A DNA stretch of 46,846 bases from Pseudomonadota bacterium (lineage in GTDB: Bacteria; Pseudomonadota; Gammaproteobacteria; UBA5335): NCBI GenBank assembly GCA_002862435.1, contig PKDC01000038.1, positions 1 to 46,846 on the forward strand, in the 5' to 3' direction. A program made the position numbers and the translations under genes. Below the pieces are notes generated by a model. It was not told the origin of the DNA. It did not search any database and was given only the letters and a program-made list of their open reading frames with translations. Positions 1-7,424 of this stretch are shown piece by piece; within the stretch, counting starts at the first letter, position 1; every line of letters begins with the position of its first letter.

Positions 1-533
1 CCCGCCCATTCCCAGGTCCGAAGGAAGGTCGCTTCGTTCTGCACCAGACGCTGGGTGGTCCCAGAACGCAGCACGACCTGTTGCCCCGCCATCCACCCCA
101 CCACGACGGCGTAATGCCAACGCGGATAGCGCGGTAATCCCAGGTTCTGGAATATCAGGACGGGCGAGCCGTTACGCAACTGAGCCTGAATTTCCTCCGC
201 AGTTTCCAGCGGATAGACGAGCCGGCCGTTCTTGCGGGCAGCAGCGATAATCTCAGGTTGCAGGCTGCCCTGGCGTTCGGGCAGATAGACCGCCGCCACC
301 AGATCGTCGGGCGACCTGGAAACTCCGCTATGGGTCAGCATCTCTGCCAGGGCTGCCGGACCACATTCATAGTCCCGCTGGGGAAAAAACGGGACCTGAG
401 TCAATTCCTGAATCTCTGTACCAAGGATCTGCCGATCAGGACTGAGGAAAGTTTTTGCACATCCGGTGAGCAAACCAATCGCAACCAGCGCGACGTACAA
501 TACAGATACTTTCCATGCAGCCCTTCTCGGCAC
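1..533 (-). CDS. PA2778-family C39-like cysteine peptidase lipoprotein (3' end outside window)
   Basis: Reading from a GTG at 533, preceded by GAGG with an 8-base spacer, gives a basic N-terminus (MPRRAAWK), a hydrophobic stretch and a lipobox LLTGC, so the mature protein should be a lipoprotein anchored at about Cys25. A papain/C39-like core follows: QRDYECGPAALA carries the likely nucleophile at about Cys56, and PRWHYAVVVG carries the likely catalytic His at about 139. This matches the PA2778 family, usually paired with a PA2779-family protein, which is present at 1800-2210. Family members often continue into TPR repeats; that part lies beyond the left edge. The start is 18 bases after the terC stop, so it is probably co-transcribed with terC. 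The substrate is unknown. Confidence 0.8.
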   Translation of the reverse strand, partial: MPRRAAWKVSVLYVALVAIGLLTGCAKTFLSPDRQILGTEIQELTQVPFFPQRDYECGPAALAEMLTHSGVSRSPDDLVAAVYLPERQGSLQPEIIAAARKNGRLVYPLETAEEIQAQLRNGSPVLIFQNLGLPRYPRWHYAVVVGWMAGQQVVLRSGTTQRLVQNEATFLRTWEWA

Positions 534-551
534 TTCGGCAACCTCAACACA

Positions 552-1535
552 TCATGGAAAATCGCGCACGGAGCCTTGGGCGGGCAGGCGCTGCTTTCGG
601 GTCACCCATAGACTCGCTAGAACTGAAGAGAGAATCAACCCGGCGACGACCAAGAGAGACCATGCAACAGGGATCTTGTAAAGATCGAGCAACAGCATCT
701 TGGTGCCGATGAAAACAAGCACAGCGGCCAAACCGTACTTCAAAAGAGTAAAACGACTCGCGAAATCAGCCAGCAAAAAATACATCGCCCGCAAGCCAAG
801 GATGGCGAAAATATTCGCAGTCAGGACAATGAAAGGATCGGAGGTGACTGCGAATATCGCAGGGATGCTATCGACGGCGAAGATGAGGTCTGTAATCTCG
901 ACCAGTACAAGAACAACGAATAGCGGGGTAAACCAACGCACACCCTGCTTTATAACCCAAAACGATTCACCCTCCAGTTTGTCCGTAATGCGCAAATGAT
1001 TGCGCATCCAACGCAACATGGGATTTTTTTCGAGATTGGGCTCATGCTCGGAAAAAAACGCCATCTTGAAGCCGGTAAACAATAAAAACGCGCCAAAAAC
1101 GTACAGAATCCAATGGAACTGCGCCAGCAGCCAGGCACCCGCAAGAATCATTACCGTGCGCATGACGATCGCGCCGAGCACTCCGTAAAGCAACACACGA
1201 CGCTGATACTCAGGGGGTATGGCGAAATAGCTGAACAGCATCAGCCACACGAAAATATTATCGACAGCCAGGGATTTTTCGATGAGATAACCCGTCAGAA
1301 ATTCTGTGGCGCGTTGGTTAGCTATGTCTCGCCCCAGGGTATCATCGAGATACCACCACAATCCCGCACAAAAAATGAGCGCCAAGGCGACCCAGACAAT
1401 CGACCATATGCCCGCCTCCTTTAGCGAGACCTTATGTGCCTTGCGGCCTCCAAGAAGAAAGAGATCCATCATGATCATGATAAAGGCGAAGGCTAAAAAT
1501 CCCGCCCAAAGCCAACCATTGCCGATTGTTTGCAT
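552..1535 (-). CDS. TerC/Alx-family manganese exporter
   Basis: The 327-residue integral membrane protein has about nine hydrophobic segments. It shows the two acidic signatures of the TerC/Alx family: [12 protein letters not shown] near residue 87 and [19 protein letters not shown] near residue 210. Family members such as E. coli Alx export Mn2+ across the inner membrane, and the conserved acidic residues are thought to bind metal. The gene has its own promoter, and its leader contains a yybP-ykoY manganese riboswitch and an intrinsic terminator (see those entries), which strongly supports a manganese role over tellurium resistance. It sits between genes for PA2779- and PA2778-family proteins that are usually direct neighbours. 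The stop is 18 bases before the peptidase start. Confidence 0.93.
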   Translation of the reverse strand: MQTIGNGWLWAGFLAFAFIMIMMDLFLLGGRKAHKVSLKEAGIWSIVWVALALIFCAGLWWYLDDTLGRDIANQRATEFLTGYLIEKSLAVDNIFVWLMLFSYFAIPPEYQRRVLLYGVLGAIVMRTVMILAGAWLLAQFHWILYVFGAFLLFTGFKMAFFSEHEPNLEKNPMLRWMRNHLRITDKLEGESFWVIKQGVRWFTPLFVVLVLVEITDLIFAVDSIPAIFAVTSDPFIVLTANIFAILGLRAMYFLLADFASRFTLLKYGLAAVLVFIGTKMLLLDLYKIPVAWSLLVVAGLILSSVLASLWVTRKQRLPAQGSVRDFP

Positions 1536-1560
1536 GTGAAACTACTCCCGTATTAACCAT

Positions 1561-1592
1561 AAAAAAACCCCAATCCCATCAGGATCAGGGTT
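1561..1592 (-). terminator. intrinsic terminator in the terC leader (riboswitch expression platform)
   Basis: On the minus strand AACCCTGATCC pairs with GGATTGGGGTT (11 pairs, two of them G-U) around a short loop, and is followed by a T run just upstream of the terC start. Lying between the manganese aptamer and the ATG, it fits a riboswitch-controlled terminator. The base GAACC needed for its left arm can also pair with GGTTC about 15 bases upstream, giving a possible antiterminator. Confidence 0.8.
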
Positions 1593-1625
1593 CATGACTA
1601 CTCACGGGAACCTTCGCCTGACGGG

Positions 1626-1726
1626 CGAAGGTCTTGCTTGCAACCAAAGTTGCCCAAGGTACCGGATGAATCATCATGAATCATCGAAATGACGGCACTT
1701 TGGCGAAAAGCTACTCCCCTTCGAGA
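1626..1726 (-). ncRNA. yybP-ykoY manganese riboswitch upstream of terC
   Basis: The minus strand holds the two conserved parts of the yybP-ykoY aptamer: GGGGAGTAGC right after the 5' half of P1 (CGAAGG, 1718-1723), and GCAAGACC right before the 3' half of P1 (CCTTCG, 1626-1631). The intervening arm includes TGGGCAAC, also typical. This family binds Mn2+ and turns on Mn exporters of the Alx/MntP/TerC kind, which is exactly the gene downstream. The 3' P1 strand CCTTCGCC can alternatively pair with GGCGAAGG at 1611-1618, so ligand-stabilised P1 and this downstream hairpin are mutually exclusive. The gene context and motif agreement make the call firm; the switching order is inference. Confidence 0.88.
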
Positions 1727-1732
1727 GAAAAC

Positions 1733-1760
1733 ACTATCTTGTCCGGAGGCTCACTGTCAA
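1733..1760 (-). promoter_or_regulatory. sigma70-type promoter of terC leader
   Basis: A perfect -35 TTGACA (1755-1760) is followed by 16 bases and GATAGT (1733-1738, four of six matches). The expected start of transcription falls at about 1725, the beginning of the riboswitch aptamer. terC thus has a promoter separate from the PA2779-family gene upstream. Confidence 0.7.
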
Positions 1761-1799
1761 GATTCTGAATGAAGTTAAAGTAAAGCCTTCGAGTTCGCC

Positions 1800-2210
1800 T
1801 TACCGCATCGAGCGGGTGAACGGGAACACCTTGGTGAAGCCAAGGATATCGGTGATCACGAGCAGCACGAAAATAAACACCAAGGCGCCGATAACAGAGC
1901 TTCCGCCCGCTGGAAGCTGGTCCAGATGCTGGTCGATGCGGGCAATTTCGGTATCCGTCAGAGCGGCCACCCGGGCTTGGGCCGCGGCGGGATCAACGCC
2001 CAACCGTACCAGTTGGCGAGCTACGTCTTCGCGGGCAAGAAAGCCCGAAACCCGGTCCCTCTCGGCCGATGGACCCGCAATGCCCGACTGGGAAAACGCC
2101 TGCGCCGTTGTGACCGCCTGCGCGGCCTGAGCTGCAGGCACCATCAGTGTCATCAAGGAAAATGGGGCCAGAACTCCCCAGACAATCCCCTTTCGCATTG
2201 TTCCGACCAT
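1800..2210 (-). CDS. PA2779-family secreted/membrane protein
   Basis: The preferred start is the ATG at 2210 (MVGTMRKGIVWG), because AGGAG lies nine bases upstream; an in-frame ATG 16 codons earlier has no such site. The 136-residue product has a signal peptide ending near AAQA, a helical charged middle (SAERDRVSGFLAREDVARQL), and a C-terminal hydrophobic segment (VIGALVFIFVLLVITDILG) followed by basic residues. This is the PA2779 family, of unknown function, normally encoded beside the PA2778-family cysteine peptidase. Here the peptidase gene lies about 1.3 kb further on, with terC in between. A protein of this shape should sit in the inner membrane with its middle part outside the cytoplasm. 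Confidence 0.8.
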   Translation of the reverse strand: MVGTMRKGIVWGVLAPFSLMTLMVPAAQAAQAVTTAQAFSQSGIAGPSAERDRVSGFLAREDVARQLVRLGVDPAAAQARVAALTDTEIARIDQHLDQLPAGGSSVIGALVFIFVLLVITDILGFTKVFPFTRSMR

Positions 2211-2324
2211 GGTGACGTACTCCTGAAATAGTGGAATTATCATCCTCGCATAAAACAACCCAGAAAGCTCTTTTGAAATAGCTGTTTCAGTCGATGATGA
2301 TTTATCGGGCGGGGTGGGCTCTGC

Positions 2325-2789
2325 TTAAACAGCTGACTGGAGGTAGTTAGGATCTCCCAGTTCGTCCATCAGGCGCAACTGGGTTTCCAGCCAATCGATG
2401 TGCTCCTCCTCGCTCTCAAGGATGTCTTCAAGCAATTCGCGGCTGATGTAGTCCCCGATGGATTCCATGAAGGCGATCGCTTCCTTGAGGGCGGGATGGG
2501 CAATGCGCTCCAACTCCAGGTCACAACGCAGCACCTCACGCACCGATTCGCCAATCATCAGCTTGCCGAGGGACTGAAGATTGGGCAACCCCTCCAGAAA
2601 GAGGACACGCGTGACCAGCACATCGGCGTGCTTCATCTCGTCAATGGATTCGGCGTAGATCTTCTTGCCCAAGCTCTCATAGCCCCAGTTCTTGCACATG
2701 CGCGCGTGCAGGAAATACTGGTTGATGGCGGTCAGTTCGTTTTCCAGGATGCGATTGAGCCAGTCGATGGCCTGGGGATGACCTTTCAT
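2325..2789 (-). CDS. bfr: bacterioferritin
   Basis: The 154-residue protein has the usual length of bacterioferritin. All di-iron ferroxidase ligands are present at the standard positions: Glu18, Glu51, His54, Glu94, Glu127 and His130, and Met52 is the haem ligand. It should form the 24-subunit, haem-containing shell in the cytoplasm that oxidises Fe2+ and stores it as ferric mineral. It lies downstream of bfd in the same direction with an 81-base gap, so iron loading (Bfr) and release (Bfd) are probably co-expressed. Nothing is missing or unusual. Confidence 0.97.
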   Translation of the reverse strand: MKGHPQAIDWLNRILENELTAINQYFLHARMCKNWGYESLGKKIYAESIDEMKHADVLVTRVLFLEGLPNLQSLGKLMIGESVREVLRCDLELERIAHPALKEAIAFMESIGDYISRELLEDILESEEEHIDWLETQLRLMDELGDPNYLQSAV

Positions 2790-2870
2790 GGTAAGTGCTC
2801 CAGCAGAATGTGTCGCTCCATCTTAATGGAAAGTGTGCGCTTGACACACCCCACGATGCATCCAACCGGA

Positions 2871-3095
2871 TTAACCGACTGAAATACCTACACGGCTCGG
2901 GGACTGGAAAGAAGAGGATGAGGAAAAAGAGGATTCGGGCGTTTTCTGGAGAATCTGATGCACATGGCTGCGGCAACGGCCGCAACCGGTCGCCACCCCC
3001 AGGGTGGCCTGCAATGCGGGCAGGGTAGTATGGCCGCAGGCAACGGCCTGTTCCACATCCCGATCAGTCACTGCGCGGCAAAGACAGACATACAT
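2871..3095 (-). CDS. bfd: bacterioferritin-associated ferredoxin
   Basis: The ATG at 3095 is favoured by AGGAG ten bases upstream; the frame is open further but that region holds the promoter. The 74-residue product begins MYVCLCRAVTDRDVEQAV and continues to GCGRC, giving the Cys-X-Cys and Cys-X2-Cys ligands of the Bfd-type [2Fe-2S] cluster. Bfd reduces the ferric core of bacterioferritin through its haem and so releases iron. The C-terminus has a serine-rich tail. The gene precedes bfr, and its promoter overlaps a Fur-like sequence, consistent with induction during iron shortage. Confidence 0.93.
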   Translation of the reverse strand: MYVCLCRAVTDRDVEQAVACGHTTLPALQATLGVATGCGRCRSHVHQILQKTPESSFSSSSSFQSPSRVGISVG

Positions 3096-3147
3096 GGGAG
3101 ATGCACTCCTTGAGTCCCGAACGGGCGCTGAAGCACGCCCCGGGACC

Positions 3148-3176
3148 ACTATGCCGCGAATGGGAATCGTTGTCAA
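3148..3176 (-). promoter_or_regulatory. bfd promoter with overlapping Fur-like box
   Basis: The minus strand has TTGACA (3171-3176), a 17-base spacer and CATAGT (3148-3153). A 19-base window at 3156-3174 matches the classical Fur box at 12 of 19 positions by my count (GACAACGAT half followed by CCCATT). It covers the -35 end and spacer, so Fur binding would block transcription. The promoter is well supported; Fur binding is inferred. Confidence 0.6.
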
Positions 3177-3185
3177 ATGAGATTT

Positions 3186-3209
3186 AAAAAAAGCGAGCCG
3201 AAGCCCGCT
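3186..3209 (-). terminator. intrinsic terminator after nadA
   Basis: On the minus strand AGCGGGC and GCTCGCT form a 7-bp stem with a TTCG tetraloop, followed by seven T. It lies 19 bases after the nadA stop and insulates nadA from the bfd promoter. Confidence 0.88.
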
Positions 3210-3227
3210 GCGATCCATCCAACCGGA

Positions 3228-4304
3228 TCAGCCAGCTGCGGCCTGGCGCGGCAAGGGCATTGGCACCTGCTCAGTCCCCCGCCCTACCGCCAGCATACGT
3301 TCAACCGCAAGGCGGGCACGGGCTGCGATTATGGGGTCAACCTCAACCGCCGGTGAAAGAGTCTGCAACGCCGCAAGAACCTTGGACAGGGTGATCCGCT
3401 TCATGTGTGGGCACAGGTTGCACGGCCGGATAAAGTCCACCTTGGGAAACTGAACCGCCACGTTGTCGCTCATGGAGCATTCCGTGACCATGACCACCCG
3501 CGCGGCGCCGGATTCTTCGATATGACGCACCATGCCGGTGGTCGAGCCGACATAATCGGCCTCCTCCAGTACATCGGGCGGGCATTCGGGATGGGCGATG
3601 ATATGGATGCCTGGGTGAAGCCGACGATAGTCGCGCAACTGCGCGCCGGTGAATCGCTCATGGACCTCGCACGCACCCTGCCAGAGGATGATCTGGACAT
3701 CGGTCTGCGAGGCAACCCAACGCCCCAGGTACTGGTCCGGCAAAAAGATCACCCGATCGGTTCCCAGGGATTCCACCACCTCACGTGCATTGGCCGAGGT
3801 GCAGCAGATATCGGAGGCCGCCTTCACCGCCGCAGAGGTGTTGACATAGGTCACCACCGGCACCCCGGGATAACGGCGCCGCAGGAGCTCGATGTCTGCA
3901 GGGGTGATGGAATCGGCCAGCGAGCAGCCGGCCTCGGCATCGGGAATCAGTACGATCTTGTCGGGGCTGAGAATCTTGGACGTCTCGGCCATGAAATGAA
4001 CGCCGCACTGGACGATCACCTCGGCCTCGGTCGCCGCCGCATGCTGGGCGAGCCCCAAGGAATCGCCGGTGTAGTCCGCAATGCCGTAGTAAATCTCGGG
4101 TGTCTGGTAATTGTGGGCCAGGATGACCGCGTTGCGTTCGCGTTTCAGGGCATTGATCGCCGCAATATAAGGCGCATGGACGGCCCACTCAAGCTCCGGT
4201 ATCACATGGCGCATGCGCGCATAAACCGGCGCCAGGTCCTCGTGCAAGGACGGGGCACCAGCCGGTAATACAGGTTTTTGAATGGGGGTTGTGACGACGT
4301 CCAT
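3228..4304 (-). CDS. nadA: quinolinate synthase A
   Basis: The protein condenses iminoaspartate with dihydroxyacetone phosphate to quinolinate, a step in de novo NAD synthesis. Visible signatures include NYQTPEIY, VQCGVHFMAETSKIL, PDAEAGCSLADS, ICCTSANA, GSTTGM and the C-terminal NLCPHMK; three cysteines from such segments bind the catalytic [4Fe-4S] cluster. I place the start at the ATG at 4304 (MDVVTTPIQK), which has GAGG eight bases upstream, giving 358 residues, normal for the family. The promoter overlaps a palindrome and the stop codon of the adjacent NAD-type regulator gene. An intrinsic terminator follows. Confidence 0.97.
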   Translation of the reverse strand: MDVVTTPIQKPVLPAGAPSLHEDLAPVYARMRHVIPELEWAVHAPYIAAINALKRERNAVILAHNYQTPEIYYGIADYTGDSLGLAQHAAATEAEVIVQCGVHFMAETSKILSPDKIVLIPDAEAGCSLADSITPADIELLRRRYPGVPVVTYVNTSAAVKAASDICCTSANAREVVESLGTDRVIFLPDQYLGRWVASQTDVQIILWQGACEVHERFTGAQLRDYRRLHPGIHIIAHPECPPDVLEEADYVGSTTGMVRHIEESGAARVVMVTECSMSDNVAVQFPKVDFIRPCNLCPHMKRITLSKVLAALQTLSPAVEVDPIIAARARLAVERMLAVGRGTEQVPMPLPRQAAAG

Positions 4305-4373
4305 GACGATTTCCTCACGACGGATGCAGCAAGAAGACCCCACTGATCCGCAGTTGGTTTTACAGATACGTCC

Positions 4374-4404
4374 TTATACTAGAGTTGAGTATAAAGGGTG
4401 TCAA
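4374..4404 (-). promoter_or_regulatory. nadA promoter overlapping a 21-bp palindromic operator
   Basis: The minus strand shows TTGACA (4399-4404), 17 bases and TAGTAT (4376-4381). A perfect inverted repeat, TTATACT (4374-4380) and AGTATAA (4388-4394) with a 7-base centre, lies across the spacer and the -10. A protein on it would block RNA polymerase. The neighbouring gene encodes a NadQ/NrtR-like NAD regulator, so this is its likely operator. Confidence 0.72.
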
Positions 4405-5366
4405 CTGTCACGAAAGCCCCCCGGCAAACCGACCCCAGGCGCCGGTCGCTCGCGCAATACCCGCCTGCGAAACCGAAATAACTGGGCCGGCCGGCCACCA
4501 GTGTCATAGGCGAATTCCCCGGTGCTGGCAACCAAGCCTCCTTGCTCCACCAGCCGCCGGAAATTCTGTTTATGCAGGCTCATACCTGTCAGTGCTTCAG
4601 CGACCTGTTGCAATTGCCACAGCGTAAAGCGGGGCGGCAGCAGCTCGAAGACCACGGGCCGATATTTGATTTTTCCCCGCAACCGCGCCAAGGCGGTGGC
4701 CAGCACCCGGCGGTGGTTGAATGCCATCGATAGGCCCAACACGGAATCAGCCTGCGCGCCCGCCTCCGGCACCAATGCAGCCTGATAGAGCAACTCGTAG
4801 CGCTCCAGTACCCGCTCCGGGACCCAGGGTGCGCCGTCAAGGCCGAAATAAATCTCCACCCGTTCCCTTTCCCGCTCGGCCTGCAGTGGGTCACCCAGCG
4901 CGCCCAGCCAATGCGTCAGTCCAGGAAGCAGACAGCGATCAATCAGCTCCGGGCGCCCCTCGCGCCAATCCTCCCAGGGAAAGAAATGATAGACATCCTG
5001 CCAACCCGCACCGGCCTGCGGAATGGTTTGTTCCTGCATCAAGGCCAGATAGGCGACGCTGATGCGCCGCAGTCCCTCCCCCGCCCGCCCCTCATCGAAG
5101 GTATAGAGTTGCTCGACATAGCCCAGGGCAAGCCGCGACTGGCGAGCGACCCAACTGCGCAGGGTGCGTTCCAGAGTGCGATCGGTGCGTGGATCCAGGG
5201 GGCCCCAGGGCAGGGCGCGCAGAGCACGGGATGCAATCGGGTCCGACTCTGCTGATTCAATGGTGAGGATACGTGGCGTGCCATCGGTCACGGCGACGAT
5301 GATGGCGCACAGATCAACCCGCAGCACATCCGCCGGATCGGGCGCTGAAACAAGCGTTTCAATCAT
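4401..5366 (-). CDS. NadQ/NrtR-like Nudix-fold transcriptional regulator of NAD synthesis
   Basis: The 321-residue protein has an N-terminal Nudix-like domain (VDLCAIIVAVTDG; LPWGPLDP; LGYVEQLYTFDE; RISVAYLALM) in which the Nudix-box helix is degenerate, so hydrolase activity is unlikely. A C-terminal winged-helix-like part follows (residues about 230-300, RFTLWQLQQVAEALTGMSLHKQ, then YDTGGRPAQLFRFRR). This layout matches regulators of NAD metabolism of the NadQ (COG4111) or NrtR type. The start is the ATG at 5366, which overlaps the upstream stop as ATGA; the frame is open 26 codons further but inside the previous gene. It lies just upstream of nadA, whose promoter carries a palindrome. Family role is fairly sure, the exact subfamily less so. 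Confidence 0.8.
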   Translation of the reverse strand: MIETLVSAPDPADVLRVDLCAIIVAVTDGTPRILTIESAESDPIASRALRALPWGPLDPRTDRTLERTLRSWVARQSRLALGYVEQLYTFDEGRAGEGLRRISVAYLALMQEQTIPQAGAGWQDVYHFFPWEDWREGRPELIDRCLLPGLTHWLGALGDPLQAERERERVEIYFGLDGAPWVPERVLERYELLYQAALVPEAGAQADSVLGLSMAFNHRRVLATALARLRGKIKYRPVVFELLPPRFTLWQLQQVAEALTGMSLHKQNFRRLVEQGGLVASTGEFAYDTGGRPAQLFRFRRRVLRERPAPGVGLPGGFRDS

Positions 5367-5809
5367 GGCGCCAAACCCCGGGTCGGTAACCGCCAGGCCG
5401 AGCGGTGGAAAGATGGCGCGACCCAACGTTGCCGGGCCATCCAATCGCCTCGGGGCAGTAGCCGACCTGATCGATGACCTTGCTCATCATGCCGCAGATA
5501 AATCCAGGCCCAGCCCACCGGAGTTCGCATCAATCGCCGCCTGTAAAGTCGCGGGGCTTGCTCGAACCGGTCCAGACGCCGCAAGGTCAGCGGCGAAACA
5601 CTGTAGCACTCCCCCACCAGCCCATATCGCCCGGGCGACCAGGCTGTCGGGCAGGATCCGGCGCTTCTCAGGCCAAGACGCGACGGAATGCGCGTCCAGG
5701 CAATGAACTGCGCGCCAGCCATCAAGCCATGAGCCGCAGCCCCCGCGCGCAGGGTGCCGTAAACAAACAGGGCGGGGCGGCGCATGGAGATGACGACTGC
5801 CGCGATCAA
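5363..5809 (-). CDS. gamma-glutamylcyclotransferase (GGCT/AIG2)-like protein
   Basis: The product begins with the family signature FVYGTLRAG and contains DRFE, where the family's catalytic glutamate is expected, followed by YRRRLM and WIYL strands. GGCT-like folds release 5-oxoproline from gamma-glutamyl amines or act on related substrates; the specific substrate here is unknown. I give the TTG at 5809, which has GGAGG five bases upstream; an ATG at 5785 (MRRPALFVYGTL) lacks a clear ribosome site but fits the usual family length (140 residues). It starts 12 bases after the hydrolase gene and overlaps the regulator gene by four bases. Confidence 0.75.
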   Translation of the reverse strand: MIAAVVISMRRPALFVYGTLRAGAAAHGLMAGAQFIAWTRIPSRLGLRSAGSCPTAWSPGRYGLVGECYSVSPLTLRRLDRFEQAPRLYRRRLMRTPVGWAWIYLRHDEQGHRSGRLLPRGDWMARQRWVAPSFHRSAWRLPTRGLAP

Positions 5810-5821
5810 GCGCCCCTCCGC

Positions 5822-6724
5822 TTAGAGCGCGGAGCCGGCGGTTACCCCCGTCCAAGGGTCAATGAGACGCGCCAGCGCATCGACAAAATCAAGTGGCTCA
5901 TCCAAGAATAAATGATGGCGGGCCTTGGGAATACAGATGAACGGCACCTCGTCCGCATACCACTTGCGCGTATTTTCCAGCATGAATTTGCCGAACAACA
6001 CGCTTTTTTCGCCATACACCATCGCCGTCGGCAAGGTCAGATTCTTGATTTCATGCGCCAGATTGTCATAGATGGTCTTTTGCAGGAAGCGCATATCGAA
6101 CTTCCAGGTCCACCCGCCTTCCACCGCCATCAGGGAATGGCGGGCAATGTAATCGAGGATATAGCGGTTAGCGCATGGCTGAGGGGGCACCAACTTGAAT
6201 CGCGCAGCGGCCATCTCGAAGTCCGGATAAACCGTCTTTTTTTCCTTGAAGGGCGAGGAGCGCAGGTCATTGCCCGGGCTGAAACCCGGCGGAAAGATGG
6301 CGGAATCGCAGACCACGATCCCCGCAAGACGATCCGCGTGGTTCAGACCCGCCTTGAGCGTGGCCAGTCCACCGAAACTGTGCCCGGCAATCACCGTATT
6401 CGCGCCGAAGCCCGCATCTTCGCAGACGCTCATCAACTCCTTGGCGAACAGATCCCCGGAATATTGTTCACGGTGTCCACTATCGCCCATGCCGCTAAGA
6501 TCAATGGCGCAGACCGAATAGCGATCAATGAAGAACGGCGCAATGAAATCCCACCAATGAGCGTGGGCGCCGCCACCGTGGACCAGGAGCAGGCCCGGCT
6601 TGCCGCTCTCGCCCCAAGCGAGGTAGTGGATGGGGCAACCCTCCACATCGATGACGCGTTCGCGGTAAGGAGTCTGAATGGCGCGAACAAACCAATCCGG
6701 CGCCTGCGTGATGTCCTGATCCAT
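5822..6724 (-). CDS. alpha/beta-fold hydrolase
   Basis: The 300-residue protein has the classic alpha/beta hydrolase arrangement: oxyanion region LLVHGGGAHAHWW, nucleophile elbow AGHSFGG, and a C-terminal His in KARHHLFLDEP; the acid is probably in the region after MVYGEKSVLFG. The ATG at 6724 (MDQDITQAPDWF) has AGAGG eight bases upstream and is preferred over a start 21 codons earlier. No signal peptide is seen, so it is cytoplasmic. It heads the run with the GGCT-like and NAD regulator genes. The substrate cannot be told from sequence; esterase or C-C hydrolase activity is possible. Confidence 0.88.
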   Translation of the reverse strand: MDQDITQAPDWFVRAIQTPYRERVIDVEGCPIHYLAWGESGKPGLLLVHGGGAHAHWWDFIAPFFIDRYSVCAIDLSGMGDSGHREQYSGDLFAKELMSVCEDAGFGANTVIAGHSFGGLATLKAGLNHADRLAGIVVCDSAIFPPGFSPGNDLRSSPFKEKKTVYPDFEMAAARFKLVPPQPCANRYILDYIARHSLMAVEGGWTWKFDMRFLQKTIYDNLAHEIKNLTLPTAMVYGEKSVLFGKFMLENTRKWYADEVPFICIPKARHHLFLDEPLDFVDALARLIDPWTGVTAGSAL

Positions 6725-6848
6725 TCCAACAACCTCTGCATCCCGGAAGCACCCGGAAAAACCCGATGGGAGATGGGCCCATCCCAAAAACCGCCGACTA
6801 TAGCGTTACTGGGGGCGATGTCGTCGCAGAGGGTGATGTAAAGCAAGA

Positions 6849-6875
6849 AACCACAGCCTGAACCGGGCTGCGGTT
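6849..6875 (-). terminator. intrinsic terminator after tRNA-Pro
   Basis: Minus-strand AACCGCAGCC and GGCTGTGGTT pair (nine pairs, one mismatch) around a seven-base loop, then a T-rich stretch TTCTTGCTTT. It lies nine bases beyond the tRNA 3' end. Confidence 0.75.
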
Positions 6876-6883
6876 GGGGAAGA

Positions 6884-6960
6884 TGGTCGGGGCGGCAGGA
6901 TTTGAACCTGCGACCCCCAGCACCCCATGCTGGTGCGCTACCAAACTGCGCTACGCCCCG
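6884..6960 (-). tRNA. tRNA-Pro (anticodon GGG)
   Basis: A 77-base cloverleaf ends in an encoded CCA. The acceptor stem is CGGGGCG/CGCCCCG with discriminator A; the anticodon stem CCAGC/GCTGG closes the loop ATGGGGT, giving GGG. The T arm contains GGTTCAAATCC. It stands after the merR-like gene, the same place as in Pseudomonas. Confidence 0.96.
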
Positions 6961-7061
6961 ACACTACGCCTTGTGTGACAGGTCCGATTGAATACCAGCC
7001 TGTCCAGCGAGGGCGCAATCATACCCGTATTGAATGGATCTGGGAAGCGCAGTCAAACCGA

Positions 7062-7424
7062 TCAGCGCCGCAGGAATTGCAGGACTTCTTCCAACTCCAG
7101 CCGCAATTGATGAATCAGCTGCCGGCTCTGCTGGGCATCCTCGCGGACCGCTGGGCTGGCCAGCTTCTGACGTGCGCCACTGATTGTAAAGCCCTGATTG
7201 TAGAGAAGATTGCGAATCTGGCGGATCAGCATGATATCGTTACGCTGGTAATAACGGCGATTGCCCCGCCGTTTGGCCGGACTCAGCTCGGAAAACTCCT
7301 GCTCCCAGTAACGCAGGACATGGGGTTTCACGGCGCACAGCTCACCCACCTCACCAATCGTGAAGTAGCGTTTGCCCGGAATGGGGGGCAATTCGTCGTT
7401 ATTGCCGCTTTCCAGCATAAGCAT
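7062..7424 (-). CDS. MerR-family transcriptional regulator
   Basis: The 120-residue protein has a MerR-type winged helix near its N-terminus ([24 protein letters not shown] region, with [13 protein letters not shown] as the wing) and a C-terminal coiled-coil-like helix rich in Gln, Arg and Leu. There is no cysteine-bearing effector domain, so it is not a metal or redox sensor of the MerR/SoxR kind. It corresponds to the uncharacterised MerR-like gene that follows ihfA in Pseudomonas. The start overlaps ihfA by 26 bases; an ATG at 7418, with AGGTG seven bases upstream, is equally possible. It is probably co-transcribed with pheST-ihfA. Confidence 0.88.
   Translation of the reverse strand: MLMLESGNNDELPPIPGKRYFTIGEVGELCAVKPHVLRYWEQEFSELSPAKRRGNRRYYQRNDIMLIRQIRNLLYNQGFTISGARQKLASPAVREDAQQSRQLIHQLRLELEEVLQFLRR

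Noticed and set aside
258-712. Plus-strand open frames opposite terC and the PA2778-family gene
   Set aside because: No family resemblance; they are mirror frames of two well-supported minus-strand genes.
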